64,000 nucleotides of DNA, taken from contig CM066035.1 of assembly GCA_033557465.1 (NCBI GenBank), positions 910,191,309 to 910,255,308 on the forward strand, read 5' to 3'. Made by a program: the position numbers and the translations under genes. The stretch comes from Ichthyophis bannanicus. Its lineage: Eukaryota > Chordata > Amphibia > Gymnophiona > Ichthyophiidae. Within the stretch, counting starts at the first letter, position 1. Each line of letters begins with the position of its first letter. The notes under the pieces are model-generated. The model saw nothing but the letters and a program-made list of their open reading frames with translations, had not been told where the DNA came from and did not search any database. Below are positions 51,623-62,149 of this stretch, piece after piece.

Positions 51623-53780
51623 TTTTTTTAAAATATTTGGTCTTTATTAAAGCAAAAACAACCAACAGTACAAAACACCTCATAACCTTCTGATATGTAA
51701 CACACACCAGTACAATCTAAAACCTCCGCTCATTCGTATTGTCATATTTTTCTTTTTTTATCATGTACCCCGCTCAACTCCTTTCCCCTCCCCCTTGGAC
51801 CATTTTGCCCTCCCAGCTGACAAATCCGATCTAAGCAGATCCAATCAAATCAGTTCAGTTCAAGCTCCTGACACTCCAATAACCCCCCCATCCCCTATCT
51901 TGCCAACTGCCTGTCCCCCACCCACAATAGAACCTCAGTCCCCGCACCCAACCTCCCCTTGCTCCCTCTTGCCTCGCCAGGAAGGGTTTCCAAAACCCTC
52001 AAATTTGTCCAGTCTCCCCCTTTTTAAGGCCTCTAATCGACTTGGAGTATACCACTTGTAGTTTACCCAGGAACTGAGTTGGTGAGGGTTGCTGCCAAGA
52101 TTTAGCCAGCTCACACGGTGCTGTGATTAGACAGCCTATCACCATCCCCTTTTCTCAGGAGACCAGTTATCCGGAATCATCAGAGTCATCAACTGGGAGG
52201 TACACCCCCCACCACCTGGTGAATAAACTCCTGGACATCCCTTCAAAATCTGAATGACAGGACTCACCAGCCATGGAGCATGTCCCCTGTCCACTGATGT
52301 AAATTCTGCCCAAGCAGCCCCTGCAATGCTGTGGGGGCACAGGTAGAAAGGGGGCCCACGCAGCGGTGGCAGTAGCACGGCAACTAATTTTATCATATTT
52401 GCCGCCCTGCTCTGCTCTTGTAAGTTTGCCATAGGTAACGCAGGCCTGGTAGCTGTTCCTCGCTGGGCCCACATTCCCTGCAACAAACTTACAAGAGCAA
52501 AGCAGCACGGCAAACAGTTTGCTGTGCTGATGCCACTGCCATACAAAGGAGGGGCCCGCATGGGGGGGGGGGGGCCCTCAGCAAAATTTTGCTTGGAGGC
52601 CCCTCATTCTAACTTATGCCACTGCTCCCATCTCCGCACAATTCGTCCAGTACTTATCAAAGTACCTTCAAAAAACGTATGCAACCTCTCCAGCATCAGA
52701 TACCACTGGAACAAGACTTAATGTCCATTCTCAATCAATGTTGACACACACTAGAAATTTTAGCATGCACTTTTAACCATCTTGCAATTTCAGAGATGTC
52801 CCTATTTTCTGCTCCCACCAGATCATATATGGGAGCTTGGTAGAAGTGCACCCCATCAATTCTTTATATAGGTGGTTCACCACTTTTTTTATAGCCCAGT
52901 CTACCCAGCAGCAGCTGTGCAAATGGTGTCATGCCACTTGTGAAGCCCTTCTCTTTACCCAAAGTACGAACAAAGTGGTGAATCTACAAATAAGTGAAAA
53001 ACATCTTTGTTGCTCGGGGTATATTTCTCCTATAGCTGTTCAAAGGACAGCAATACTCCCCCTTCAAGAAGCTGATACAATTGGGATATACCACTTTCTC
53101 CATCTGGACATGGTGGCAGCAGCAGCGGCAGCAGTGGATTTATGCCCACAGCAGGCTATGTGCTTCAGCAAAGATGGCCTGCTGCTTCTGACCCCCCCCC
53201 TGCAACTTCTTTCAGAGGGTGGGCTGGAAGTGGCAGGCCATGTGTGCTGAAGCACATGGGTGCTGTGCTGTGCTGCTCTCTAAGGTCTGCTGCCGCCTAG
53301 CTTGCCTAGTGGATGGTTCAGCCCTGCGGCCCAAGAAAACTCCCGTCCTCCCAAGAGTGTGCTTTTTATAAGCCCCCAGACCCCTAAGCAGTTGCTGCTC
53401 TTGCCCCCCATGAATGGCCTCCACTCTACGTACCCATTGTTAACATCCCTCAACCCACTCCACTACTGCAGTGAGCAGTGCTGGAAAATATCTAATGTCC
53501 CCTACCCCCATTCCCCCTTCCATTTTAGGCGACGTTGAGACCCGTTGTGCAATCCTAGGTGGGCTATGCAACCAAATAAAAGAAAGCAGTTTGCAATTTA
53601 GTTTCCTGAGCGTGCCGCCACCCCCCCTTGCTATTCTCCACCGGTAGAGCCATAAAAAAAAAAAATACAAGAAATAGGGCAATACCACCATATGGAGTAT
53701 GGCCGTCTTTCCCTTCCAAGAATGATCTGTTCTTCCCCACCTTTCCATATCCCCCAGCACCTGTTTCAATCGTGAGTAAT
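51623..53780 (-). mobile_element. L1-like LINE, 3' part (minus strand), interrupted
   Basis: Reading on the minus strand, ORF2 C-terminal sequence runs from 53780 (NYSRLKQVLGDMERW, DHSWKGKTAILHMVVLPYFLY, LSFIWLHSPPRIAQ, GGMGVGDIRYFPA) to about 52627, in several frames. A foldback element at 52340-52625 intervenes. The 3' end has AATAAA (51643-51648, complement) and a short A tail at 51623-51629. The upstream part continues across element D at 59893-60030. It is dead from stops and frameshifts. Confidence 0.75.
52340..52625. repeat. Foldback DNA element with nested inverted repeats
   Basis: GCTCTTGTAAGTTT (about 52417-52430) pairs with AAACTTACAAGAGC (about 52486-52499), and the pairing extends outward through TTTGCCG/CGGCAAA and GGTGGCAGTAGC/GCTGATGCCACTGCC. 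The right margin ends CTTATGCCACTGC, i.e. CAGTGGCATAAG on the other strand, a start typical of some non-autonomous DNA transposons. It lies within the L1 fragment. Confidence 0.6.
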
Positions 53781-53945
53781 TCTCCAGGACCAAGCAGGGT
53801 CAGTCCTCACATATGGGTGACGTCGGCACCGACGGAGCCCCCGTGCGGAGCATTTCCCCAGCTTTCAAAGAAAGCCTTTGGGAATTGCAGCGCGCATGCG
53901 CGGTCCCCTTCCCGCCCAAGGGTGCCATCTTACTCAGTCTTCTTT
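53781..53945 (+). repeat. Left inverted terminal repeat of element D
   Basis: Pairs with 59703-59870: GACGTCGGCACCGACGGAGC, CTTTCAAAGAAAGCCTTTGG and GCGCGCATGCGCGG all recur as complement on the right. Confidence 0.9.
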
Positions 53946-54182
53946 TTTCCGCGGAGCCCGACGGACGTAGTTCGTTTTTCACCGAGGAAAAAGTTGATTT
54001 CCCTGTTTTTTGTTCTTCTTCGGTTTGCCGCCGGATCCTTTTCCCGCCTGGGCCCGATACGCCGGTATCGAGCCCACTCTCTATTTTTCGTTTTTTGTCC
54101 TTCGTGACTAGCGTTCGTGCCATTTTTTCTCTTTTCACTGGCAGCCCTGTCTTTTGACCTCGCAGGGACCCTTTTTCCACCG

Positions 54183-56098
54183 ATGGCTGTCAGCGGGTTT
54201 AAAAAGTGTGATCGGTGTAAGAAACTTATGTCTCTTACGACACACATGACTGCTGCCTCCGCTGCCTCGGACCCGATCATGACCCGATGATCTGTAGTTC
54301 GTGTGGCAAAATGTCCTCGAAGGCGTTGAGGAGTCGGCAGCACCAAAAGGATAGAATCTTCTCTGACTCCGCATCCGGACGGGCGCGGACCTCGTCAGAG
54401 GCCTCGACGTCTCGGGACTCCGGCCCCGAGCAGCATCGGGGTTCCTCTGAGTGGGGGGGTCTCCTTCGCGGGAGCAGCGCAGGAAGAAAAAACCTGCGAG
54501 GGCGGCGTCGGTGGACGCTCCTGGTTCCTCGAGGGCCAGGTCGCATAGCCCCGATCGCCGTCCCGGGTCTTCGGAGTCGGAGAGGCCTGCCAAACAACCT
54601 CGTCTCGAGATGGAGTCTCCTGGGCACGTGAGTACTGTAGTCCTTGTGGACTCTCCTCCAGGGGAGCCGACGTCGGGTCTGAGTCGGGGGCTGCTGGGTC
54701 TCCTGAGCTCAGACTCAGGTTGACGGCCTTGGAGAGCAGCTTCGCTGCCTTCATGGAACAGCAGCGGGCATTGATCTCCGGTCTCACCGGTGCATCTGCC
54801 CCGACCACCGGGACATCGACGTCCAAGTCGACCCCGGAGGCCGAGCCGATCCTCGAGTCCATGCGGGCTTGAGTCTATCCTCGGCCGCGGTCTCCCTCGG
54901 CCTCCCGTTCGGAACCGAGGTCGTTGACGCCGGTACCCTCGGCGTCGGGGCGGAGGGCATCGGTGCCCACCCGACCGGAGCCGCTCGATTCCTCCTCCGA
55001 GGAGTCCGGCTGAGAGACTGAGGACGAAGAGTCACCCGACACCTATCGGACTCAGTGTGTCCCATCGGACTCACCGGAGTCCGAACCTCTGAGACGATCC
55101 CCACCGGAGGATACCCAGTTCTCGGACTTCGTGCAGGATATGGCCAAGGCCTTGGCCTTCCCCGCGGATCCCGAGGAGGAGCCTCGAGCCGAAGAGCTCG
55201 AGGCCCTCCAGTATGACTCTCCCCCGAAGGAGGCCTTTACTGTTCCAGTTCCTCCGATGCTGGAGCGGCTGCTCTTCCGCATGTGGGAGACCCCGGCCTC
55301 GATGCCGGTGTTAAGCAAGCGGGTCGATTCCATCTATCGAGTCCGCAAGAGCCCCGGGTTACAAAAGGCACAATTACCGCACCACTCCATGGTTGTGGAA
55401 TCGGCCATGCATCGTCTGAAAAGTCAGACGATGCACTCCTCGGTGCCTCCTGGTCGGGAGGCCTGGAACCTGGATGCCCTCAGTAAGAAGTGCTTCCAGG
55501 GCTCTATGCTTGCTTGCCGTGTCCAGACATACCAGCTCTACATGGGCATGTACCTCCGGGACCTGGCAAAGGAGATTGCTGGGTTCTCTGCTGGTCTCTC
55601 CGAGGAACCTTTGCAGAGGTTCCAGGCCTTGTCCACTGGTATTCGAGAGTGCTCGAAGTTTATCTCTCGAGCAGCCTACAATGGCTTCAAGGCTTCGGCC
55701 CGAGTAGCCGGGGCCAGCATCGGTGCCCGCTGACAGGCTTGGCTAGTCATCCGACCTCGAGCCATGGGTGCAGGACAAGTTGGTTGATGTCCTCTGCCGA
55801 GGTGAAAACCTTTTCGGCAAACCCATGGCTGAAAAGGCTGCTGAGCTCGAGACAGAGATTCTCACCAGGACTAGGCTGTCCAGAAAAACCTCTGCCCCTT
55901 CTCAGAAAAAGAAGGGCTCGGGGAAAAAAGTCCTTTTACCCGAGGAAGTCATCTGCCTATAAACAATACCCTCATTATCAGGCCTCTGCAGCTCCCCAAC
56001 AGGGTCAGCAGGCCAAGGGGCAGGGTCATGGGCCCCATAGGCAGAAGGCCCCCAAGCCACCATCACCGGCCCCTGCTCAGCAGGGTGGGGGTTTTTGA
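54183..56098 (+). pseudogene. DIRS gag-like protein of element D, several frameshifts
   Basis: ATG 54183 opens MAVSGFKKCDRCKK. A frame change near 54240 leads to the second cysteine pair and GPDHDP. Serine-rich sequence follows in shifting frames (GSSEWGG, RPAKQPRLEMES). The conserved C-terminal part is open from 55131 to 55733 (FVQDMAKALAFPADPEEEP, RMWETPASMPVLSKRVDSIY, LPHHSMVVESAMHRLKS, YNGFKASARVAGASIGAR), then a stop, and the tail ends QQGGGF at 56098 in another frame. RT follows with overlap. Confidence 0.83.
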
Positions 56099-56601
56099 CT
56101 CAGAAAGCATAGCCTCTTCTCAGCTGGCTCATATCGGCACAGGAGGCAGGCTGGCCCACTTTGCCCACAGGTGGTCAGCCGTCACATCAGATACCTGGGT
56201 GCTCCATATAGTCCAAAAGGGCTATCTTCTCCATTTTCACCAGGTACCTCCCTCCTATTTTTCAGGGGAGCCTCCCAGGGACCTACTCCTTCAGGAGTTA
56301 GCAAGTCTGCTAAAGGAACAGGCTGTGGAACCGGTGCCCCACCACCTGAGAGGTCACGGCTTTTATTCCAGGTACTTTCTGGTATCAAAAAGAACAGGAG
56401 GCCTCAGACCCATCCTAGACTTGCGCAACCTCAACAAGTTCTTGGAGAGGGAAAAGTTCAAGATGCTTACCCTTGGAATCCTGCTGCCCTACCTCCAGCA
56501 GGGAGATTGGCTATGCTCCTTAGATCTAAAGGATGCGTATACTCACATCCTTATTAATCCAGACCACAGACAATATCTCAGGTTTGTTGTGGGAGGAAAC
56601 C

Positions 56602-56609
56602 ACTACCAG
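56602..56609 (+). repeat. 8-bp target duplication, left (ACTACCAG)
   Basis: ACTACCAG is repeated at 56978-56985 and borders the inserted DNA element exactly. Confidence 0.92.
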
Positions 56610-56977
56610 CACTGTTCCCTCTAAGCTGTGCGCGTGTGCGCGCGCACACACCTCGCCGAGCGAGCGCACATACTTTACAACAGAGCGCACAAAAATTGCG
56701 GCTCTGATTCTGATAGAAAACACAGACGTCTTAAAATTTAAAAGTTATGATTGTAATTACTAGAAATTTCCCGCTTCATTTAGTAATCGTCTATTTTCAT
56801 TTAATTTGATTAAAATCAATGTGGTGTACATACTGTATTCTGACGTGTAGTCAAATTTTAAAGTATATAACTCCGAGTGTCATTATGTGGCGCACAAAAA
56901 TTTAACCTTCCTTCAAAAGCTGCACACAGCTGATATTTTATGCGCACACAGCCTGCAGAAAATTAGAGGGAACATTG
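56610..56977. mobile_element. 368-bp non-autonomous hAT-type element
   Basis: Terminal inverted repeats CACTGTTCCCTCTAA and TTAGAGGGAACATTG and an 8-bp target duplication are diagnostic of hAT transposons. The interior has GTGCGCGTGTGCGCGCGCAC (itself nearly palindromic) and AT-rich sequence, with no transposase. It is inserted in the RT of element D after the NHYQ codons. Confidence 0.92.
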
Positions 56978-58134
56978 ACTACCAGTACAAAGTGGCCTAA
57001 CCTCTGCCCCCAGGGTGTTCACCAAGTGCCTGGCGGTGGTGGCGGCCTACCTGAGGCTTCAAGGTCTTTTTGTATTCCCATACCTGGACGACTGGCTCAT
57101 AAGGGGCTAGTCTTCCCAGGAGGCCAGTCAAGCCACCCTTCGCACTGTGGCTCTGCTTCAGCACTTGGGGTTTGTCATAAACTTCGCAAAGTCCACTTTG
57201 CTCCCATCCCAGAACTTGGAATTCATAGGAGCAAGACTGGACACTCTTCAGGCGAAGGCTTTTCTGCCTGTGGACAGAGCCCACAGATTGATGGATCTAG
57301 CCAGGCAGTTTCACAGCAATTCCCTGGTCTCCGCCAGGCAATTCCTGAGACTTCTCAGCCATATGGCTTCCACAGTTCATGTCACCCCCAATGCCCGCCT
57401 GCATATGCGGCCTGCTCAGTGGAGCCTTCGAACTCAGTGGCATCAGGCCACAGGGAGCCTTGCAGACTCAGTAAGAATATCCACACTGCTTGTCTCCTCT
57501 CTACAATGGTGGCTTCATCTTACGAATCTGGTGCTCGGAGTGGTTTTTCAATCCCCTCCGCATTCTCATGTGCTGACGACAGATGCTTCTCTTCAAGGTT
57601 GGGGAGCGCATTGCCAAGGGGCATGTACTCGGGGTCTCTGGACCCCTTGGGAGGCTGCTCAGCAGATAAACGTCCTGGAGCTACGGGCAATACGCCTAGC
57701 TCTGAGGGCCTTCTCCCATCTCACGTCTCACCAGTCTGTACTGGTCCAGACGGATAATCAAGTTGCCATGTTTTACGTGAACAAGCAAGGAGGCACAGGC
57801 TGCTTCCTTCTCTGTCAGGAAGCACAACGGCTGTGCTCCTGGGCCGTCAATCAAAGAATCCTTCTCAATGCCGTCTACCTCCCAGGTCAAGAGAATTACC
57901 TGGCGGACAGACTGAGCAGGATCCTGCAACCACACGAATGGAAATTGAATCCATTGGTGGTTCAGCAAATCTTTCTGAGGTGTGGCCTCCCCACCATGGA
58001 TCTTTTCGCCAGTCCTCTGAACCGGCAACTCCCGAGATTGTTCCACACAACCGCATCCTCTCAGAGTAGCAGCGGATGCGTTTCTGATCCCGTGGTCCAA
58101 AGGCCTACTGTACGCGTTTCCTCCCACGCCACTC

Positions 58135-59385
58135 GTGTCCAGAACACTGTTCAAAGTACTCAAGGACGGGGCCTCAGTGATTCTGATCGCCCCCAGGTGG
58201 CCGAGGCAACCGTGGTTCCCACTTCTGCAACTGGTGGTGGACACTCCTATTCCTCTGGGGATTCAACACGATCTCCTGTCTCAAGAACAGGGATCTCTTA
58301 CACCCCAACCTCCAGTCCCTACATCTGATGGCCTGGCTGCTGAAAGGGTAGTTCTGGCTCCCCTACTACTGCCTAGAGAGGTGGAAGACGTAGTCTTAGC
58401 CTCTAGAAGGCAATCCACCCTGAAATCCTACGCTCTTAAGTGGCGTAGATTCTCCACATGGTGTGCTCAGCACAGCGAGAATCCCTTCTCGTGCTTGGTA
58501 GCGGTAGTATTGCAATATTTGCTTTACCTCTCCAATCTAGGCCTTAAGTCCAATTCTGTCAGAGTTCACCTCAGTGCTCTCTCAGCTCACCACTCGCCGG
58601 TGGACGGGAGGCCTCTTTTCAACCATCCTTTGGTGGCTCGTTTTCTCAGAGGCCTTCTTCTGCTTAAGCCTCCTCTGCGTCCACCGGCCCCTGAGTGGGA
58701 TTTAAATGTGGTCTTACAGCGGATTACTTCGCCATTTGAACCTATGGCTACCTGTCCTCTCCGTTTTCTGTCCTGGAGAACTTTGTTTCTGGTAGCTCTT
58801 ACCTCTGCTAGGCAAGTAAGTGAACTTCAGGCGCTAGTGTCTGATCCCCCTTACACTAGGTTCTACAGGAATAGGGTAGTCTTACGGACTCACCCTAAGT
58901 TTCTCCCTAAGGTTGTCTCCTCTTTCCACCTCAATCAGGAGGTGGTTCTTCCGACTTTCTTTCCCAGGCCGCATGCCAGCCGGGCTGAGATGGTCCTGCA
59001 TACCCTGGACTGTAGGAGGGTGTTATCCTTCTACCTTGACCGTACGCGGGAGCACCGGAGGGCTGTTCAGCTCTTCGTTTCTTTTGACCCCAATAAGTTG
59101 GGGTTACCAGTCTCCAAGCGTACTTTGTCCATATTGGTCGCTGACTGTATCACCTGGGCTTATGGGGCAGCTGGCCTCTCGTTGGAGGGTCGAGTCACGG
59201 CTCATCGTGTCAGGGCGAAGGCTGCGTCAGTGGCTCATCTCCGCTCTGTTCCGTTGGCAGACATCTGCCGGGCCGCTACTTGGTCTTCAAGACAGACTTT
59301 TGCGGCCCATTACTGCCTTGAGAGGGAGCCCCGCAGGGACAGTGCTTTCGGACAGGCAGTACTCCATAATCTCTTTGGGGTCTAG
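58135..59385 (+). CDS. DIRS tyrosine recombinase of element D
   Basis: Open frame of 416 codons, without a stop, ending HNLFGV at 59385. The first ~75 codons are a shifted copy of the pol tail (SVILIAPRWPRQPWFPLLQ), so the native start is probably near 58330-58380. Core-binding half: VVLASRRQSTLKSYALKWRR and SNSVRVHLSALSAH. Catalytic half: LTSARQVSELQALV (Arg), AHRVRAKAAS (His-x-x-Arg), ICRAATWSS and TFAAHYCLE (Tyr). All signature residues are present, so an active enzyme is possible. It would integrate the circular cDNA. Confidence 0.9.
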   Translation: MSRTLFKVLKDGASVILIAPRWPRQPWFPLLQLVVDTPIPLGIQHDLLSQEQGSLTPQPPVPTSDGLAAERVVLAPLLLPREVEDVVLASRRQSTLKSYALKWRRFSTWCAQHSENPFSCLVAVVLQYLLYLSNLGLKSNSVRVHLSALSAHHSPVDGRPLFNHPLVARFLRGLLLLKPPLRPPAPEWDLNVVLQRITSPFEPMATCPLRFLSWRTLFLVALTSARQVSELQALVSDPPYTRFYRNRVVLRTHPKFLPKVVSSFHLNQEVVLPTFFPRPHASRAEMVLHTLDCRRVLSFYLDRTREHRRAVQLFVSFDPNKLGLPVSKRTLSILVADCITWAYGAAGLSLEGRVTAHRVRAKAASVAHLRSVPLADICRAATWSSRQTFAAHYCLEREPRRDSAFGQAVLHNLFGV

Positions 59386-59524
59386 GCAACTCCTTCCCTC
59401 CGGCCCTGATGTTGGGCTACCGGTCGGGGGCGTTCTCAGAGAAGATTCCTTCCTTACGTTCTGATGCTCTAGAGGGAGCTCATTTTTTCGGTTTGGGGCC
59501 TCCGATAGCCTTAAGCTGGGGAGT

Positions 59525-59625
59525 CCCATATGTGAGGACTGACTTCCTGCTTGGTCCTGGAGAAAGAGTAGTTACTCACCTGTAACAGGTGTTCTCCAGG
59601 AGCAGCAGGAATTAGTCCTCACAAC
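59525..59625 (+). repeat. Internal complementary region of element D
   Basis: CCCATATGTGAGGACTGACT through TTAGTCCTCACAAC. The joint reads, on the complement, CTACTCTTTCTCCAGGACC, which is right end plus left end. Confidence 0.9.
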
Positions 59626-59702
59626 CCTCCCTCCTCCCCTTGGAGTTGCAGTCGTATCGTTTATTTTTGCTAATTTTTTGCTGTCTTTTAGCTATGTCAT
59701 CA

Positions 59703-59892
59703 GACTGAGCAAGATGGCACCCTTGGGCGGGAAGGGGACCGCGCATGCGCGCTGCAATTCCCAAAGGCTTTCTTTGAAAGCTGGGGAAATGCTCCGCACG
59801 GGGGCTCCGTCGGCGCCGACGTCACCCATATGTGAGGACTGATTCCTGCTGCTCCTGGAGAACACCTGTTACAGGTGAATAACTACTCTTTC
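59703..59892 (+). repeat. Right inverted terminal repeat of element D
   Basis: Perfect palindrome CGTCGGCGCCGACG at 59808-59821, then CACCCATATGTGAGGACTGA and the terminal GGTGAATAACTACTCTTTC. Confidence 0.9.
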
Positions 59893-60030
59893 AGGGCAAA
59901 CAGTTGTCCCAAATCAGTGCCCAATTGAACCCCTAAATATTTCACCTCTCTCCTCGCCTCCTTGAAGGGAAACCCGTGCCTTATGTCCTCCAGCTCCCCC
60001 CTGAACATTCAGGAACTCAGTCTTCGTCAT
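59893..60030 (-). pseudogene. L1-like ORF2 fragment, continuation across element D
   Basis: On the minus strand: TKTEFLNVQG-type sequence followed in another frame by YLGVQLGTDLGQLFALK, the motif that in L1-type ORF2 proteins precedes the NY...L..l..dm..W block found at 53780. This shows that D inserted within this L1. Confidence 0.7.
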
Positions 60031-61376
60031 ATTGTCCTGCTGAGGCAAGAGCTCACGGCCCTTCTCAGGGACAGAGCTGTGGAGCCGTTTTGCATCACAC
60101 AAAGGGCAAAAGGGTTTTACTCCAATTACTTCCTGGTTCCAAAATGGACAGGGGGCTTGAGGCCCATCTTAGACCTGAGAGGCCTCAAGTTTCTGGTGCA
60201 TGAGAAATTCAAGATGCTCTCCCTTGGAACATTGCTGCCCTACCTCCAGCAGGGAGATTGACTATGCTTCTTGGACCTAAAGGATGCTTATACCCACATC
60301 CTGATCCACCCATGTCACAGTCAGTACCTCAGGGTTCATGGTAGGAGGCGACCACTGCCAGTGCAGGGTACTCCTCTTCGGCCTAGCCTCTGCCCCCAGA
60401 GTCTTCACCAAGTGCCTCCCAGTGGTGGCGGCCTGTTTCCGCTTTCACGGGACCTTCGTCTTCCTTTACCGCGACAACTGGCTCATCAAGGGGGAGACTG
60501 CCTTGGAGACTGTACAGGCCACCAGCTGCACTATTCAGGCCTTAAGCACCTGGGCTTTGTGATAAATCATCCAAAGTCCAACCTCACTCCAAAGCAGGTT
60601 CTGGAGTTCATCGGGGCCTGCCTGGACTCTGTGCAGGCCAGGGCTTTTCTTCCCCTCAACAGGACGGACTGTCTCATGGCCCTTGCGGCTGAGGTGCAGA
60701 GGCGTTGCACCATGTCAGCTCGAGTGCTCCTCCGCCTCTTGGGCTGCATGGCCTCCATGGTCCATGTAGTCCCCAACGCATGCCTCCACATGTGAGCGGC
60801 TCGGTGGTGCCTCCGATCCCAGTGGGCCCAGGCCATGGGCGGGCTTCGGGACAAAATCAGTCTCTCGCCAGCTCATGGAGTCCCTCACCTGGCTCATCAA
60901 GCCCAGCACCTACAAGCAGGCATGCCCTTCCAGCTCCCGAACCCCCTGGAGAGTCCTCACGGCGGACTCTTTCATGACAGGCTGGGGTGCCCATTGCAAG
61001 GAGCTGTGCACCCAAGGGGGCTTGATCCTCTAAGGAGAGCCAGCAGCAGATCAATCTTCTTGAGCTCAGAGTGGTCTTCCTTTCCCTGAAGGTCTTCCAA
61101 CACCACCTGTGGCACCAGTCTGCTTGTCCAGATGGACAATCAGGTCTTGATTGTTTTACGTGAGCAAGCTGGGCGGCATGGGCTCCTGTCCCCTCTGCCA
61201 GGAGGCTGTGACCCTCTGCTCCTTTGTGGCCAGCCAGGCGATGCTTATCAGAGCTGTCTATCTCCTGGGCCAGGACAATGTCCTGGCGGACAGGCTGAGC
61301 AGGGTCCTTCAACCGCACGAGTGGCATCTGGACCCAGAGATGGTGCTCAGGCTCTTCTGGCTATGGGGGGGACCCC
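60031..61376 (+). pseudogene. DIRS element J, RT/RNase H fragment (lineage 1)
   Basis: Begins in RT (RQELTALLRDRAVEPFCITQ), then YFLVPKWTGGLRPILDLRGL, FKMLSLGTLLPYLQQGD followed by a stop, and FLDLKDAYTHILIHP. The catalytic motif reads FLYRDNWLIK instead of FPYLDDWLI, so the active site is lost. Continues with LEFIGACLDSVQARAFLPL, a degraded TDS-type RNase H start, and LADRLSRVLQPHEWHLDPEM in the last frame. Both gag and recombinase are missing. Closest to D. Confidence 0.8.
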
Positions 61377-61499
61377 CTTTTCAAAAAAGCAGAAAAAATC
61401 ACTCTACTATAATACAAGCAGGCTAGATGTTGGTATTCAATAATATTAATAAAATGCCTTACCACAGATATAAAAGGAGATAAAAGGCTTCAGATTACA

Positions 61500-62141
61500 C
61501 GGGTCAGGCAGGCAAGACACAGCCTTGAAGGATGCCCAAGCAGGAAGTTAGACACGTTGCTGAAGCAAGCCTTTGATGTTAGTGCCCTCGCCTTGCAGGC
61601 TTTGGTGTCAGGGGCCTGGGTATCGAGAGCCTGTCTGAGATGGGCCCAACAACTACAGCTGGCGGATGATCTGTCGGGCAACGCACGGGAGGATGCGGCT
61701 CGACTGGAATCTGGCTCGGCCTTCTTGGCAGACAGTCAGTATGACCTTATTAGGAGCCTAGCAAAAAATATGGCCTCGGTGGTGGCAGCTTGGCGATATT
61801 TGTGGTTGCGCAGTTGGGCGGCGGATGCCTCCTCTAAGGTGCGTCTGAGCCGACTTCCCTTTAAGGGGAAGCTACTTTTTGGCAAAGATTTGGAAAAATT
61901 GGTGAAGGACTTAGGCGATTCTAAGGGAGGTAGGTTCCCGGAGGACAGACCTAAGCAAAGCCATCCGCCACCTCCTTCCAGGACTCGCCCAAGGGATTTC
62001 TGCAGGTTTCGACAGTCCAGGTCTAACCCCTTCTCACGGACCCGTTTTCCCTCTAGAGGTCAAGACTTCTGGGGGTTTTGCGGAGCCGGTAGAGGTTTTG
62101 GGGCCTCTTCCTCCTCTGCGGGGCCCAGAAAACCACAATGA
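61500..62141 (+). pseudogene. Lineage-2 gag of element K, C-terminal part
   Basis: Open frame from 61557 to 62141: LLKQAFDVSALALQALVSGA, ESGSAFLADSQYDLIRSLAK, RYLWLRSWAADASSKVRLSR, LLFGKDLEKLVKDLGDSKGG, then a basic Arg/Ser/Gly-rich tail that may bind nucleic acid. The N-terminus with the cysteine motif is absent, so this is a 5'-truncated copy. It is the cleanest view of the lineage-2 gag C-terminus in the window. Confidence 0.78.
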
Positions 62142-62149
62142 AGCGACGG

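Larger units (their letters stand above)
56100..58351 (+). pseudogene. DIRS RT/RNase H of element D, split by a hAT element
   Basis: RT starts at about 56100: YFLVSKRTGGLRPILDLRNL and WLCSLDLKDAYTHILI lie before the insertion at 56610. After 56977 a short gap removes the LPFG block, then RVFTKCLAVVAAYL and FPYLDDWLIRG, followed by a stop at 57108. From 57147 the frame is open through LEFIGARLDTL, LTTDASLQGWGAHC, NVLELRAIRLALRAF, VLVQTDNQVAMFYVNKQGG and LADRLSRILQPHEW, a complete RNase H. Two further frame changes occur before the pol stop at 58349-58351, which overlaps the recombinase frame. Confidence 0.87.
53781..59892 (+). mobile_element. DIRS element D, full-length (lineage 1, second subfamily)
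   Basis: A 6.1-kb element with ITRs, gag, RT, complete RNase H, open tyrosine recombinase and ICR. The left end is TCTCCAGGACCAAGCAGGGT and the right end is GGTGAATAACTACTC followed by TTTC. It sits in a minus-strand L1-like ORF2 whose reading frame lies on both sides (53780 and 59893), with no obvious target duplication. A hAT-type element interrupts its RT. The ends differ from A-C by about one base in six, so it is a separate subfamily. Confidence 0.92.
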
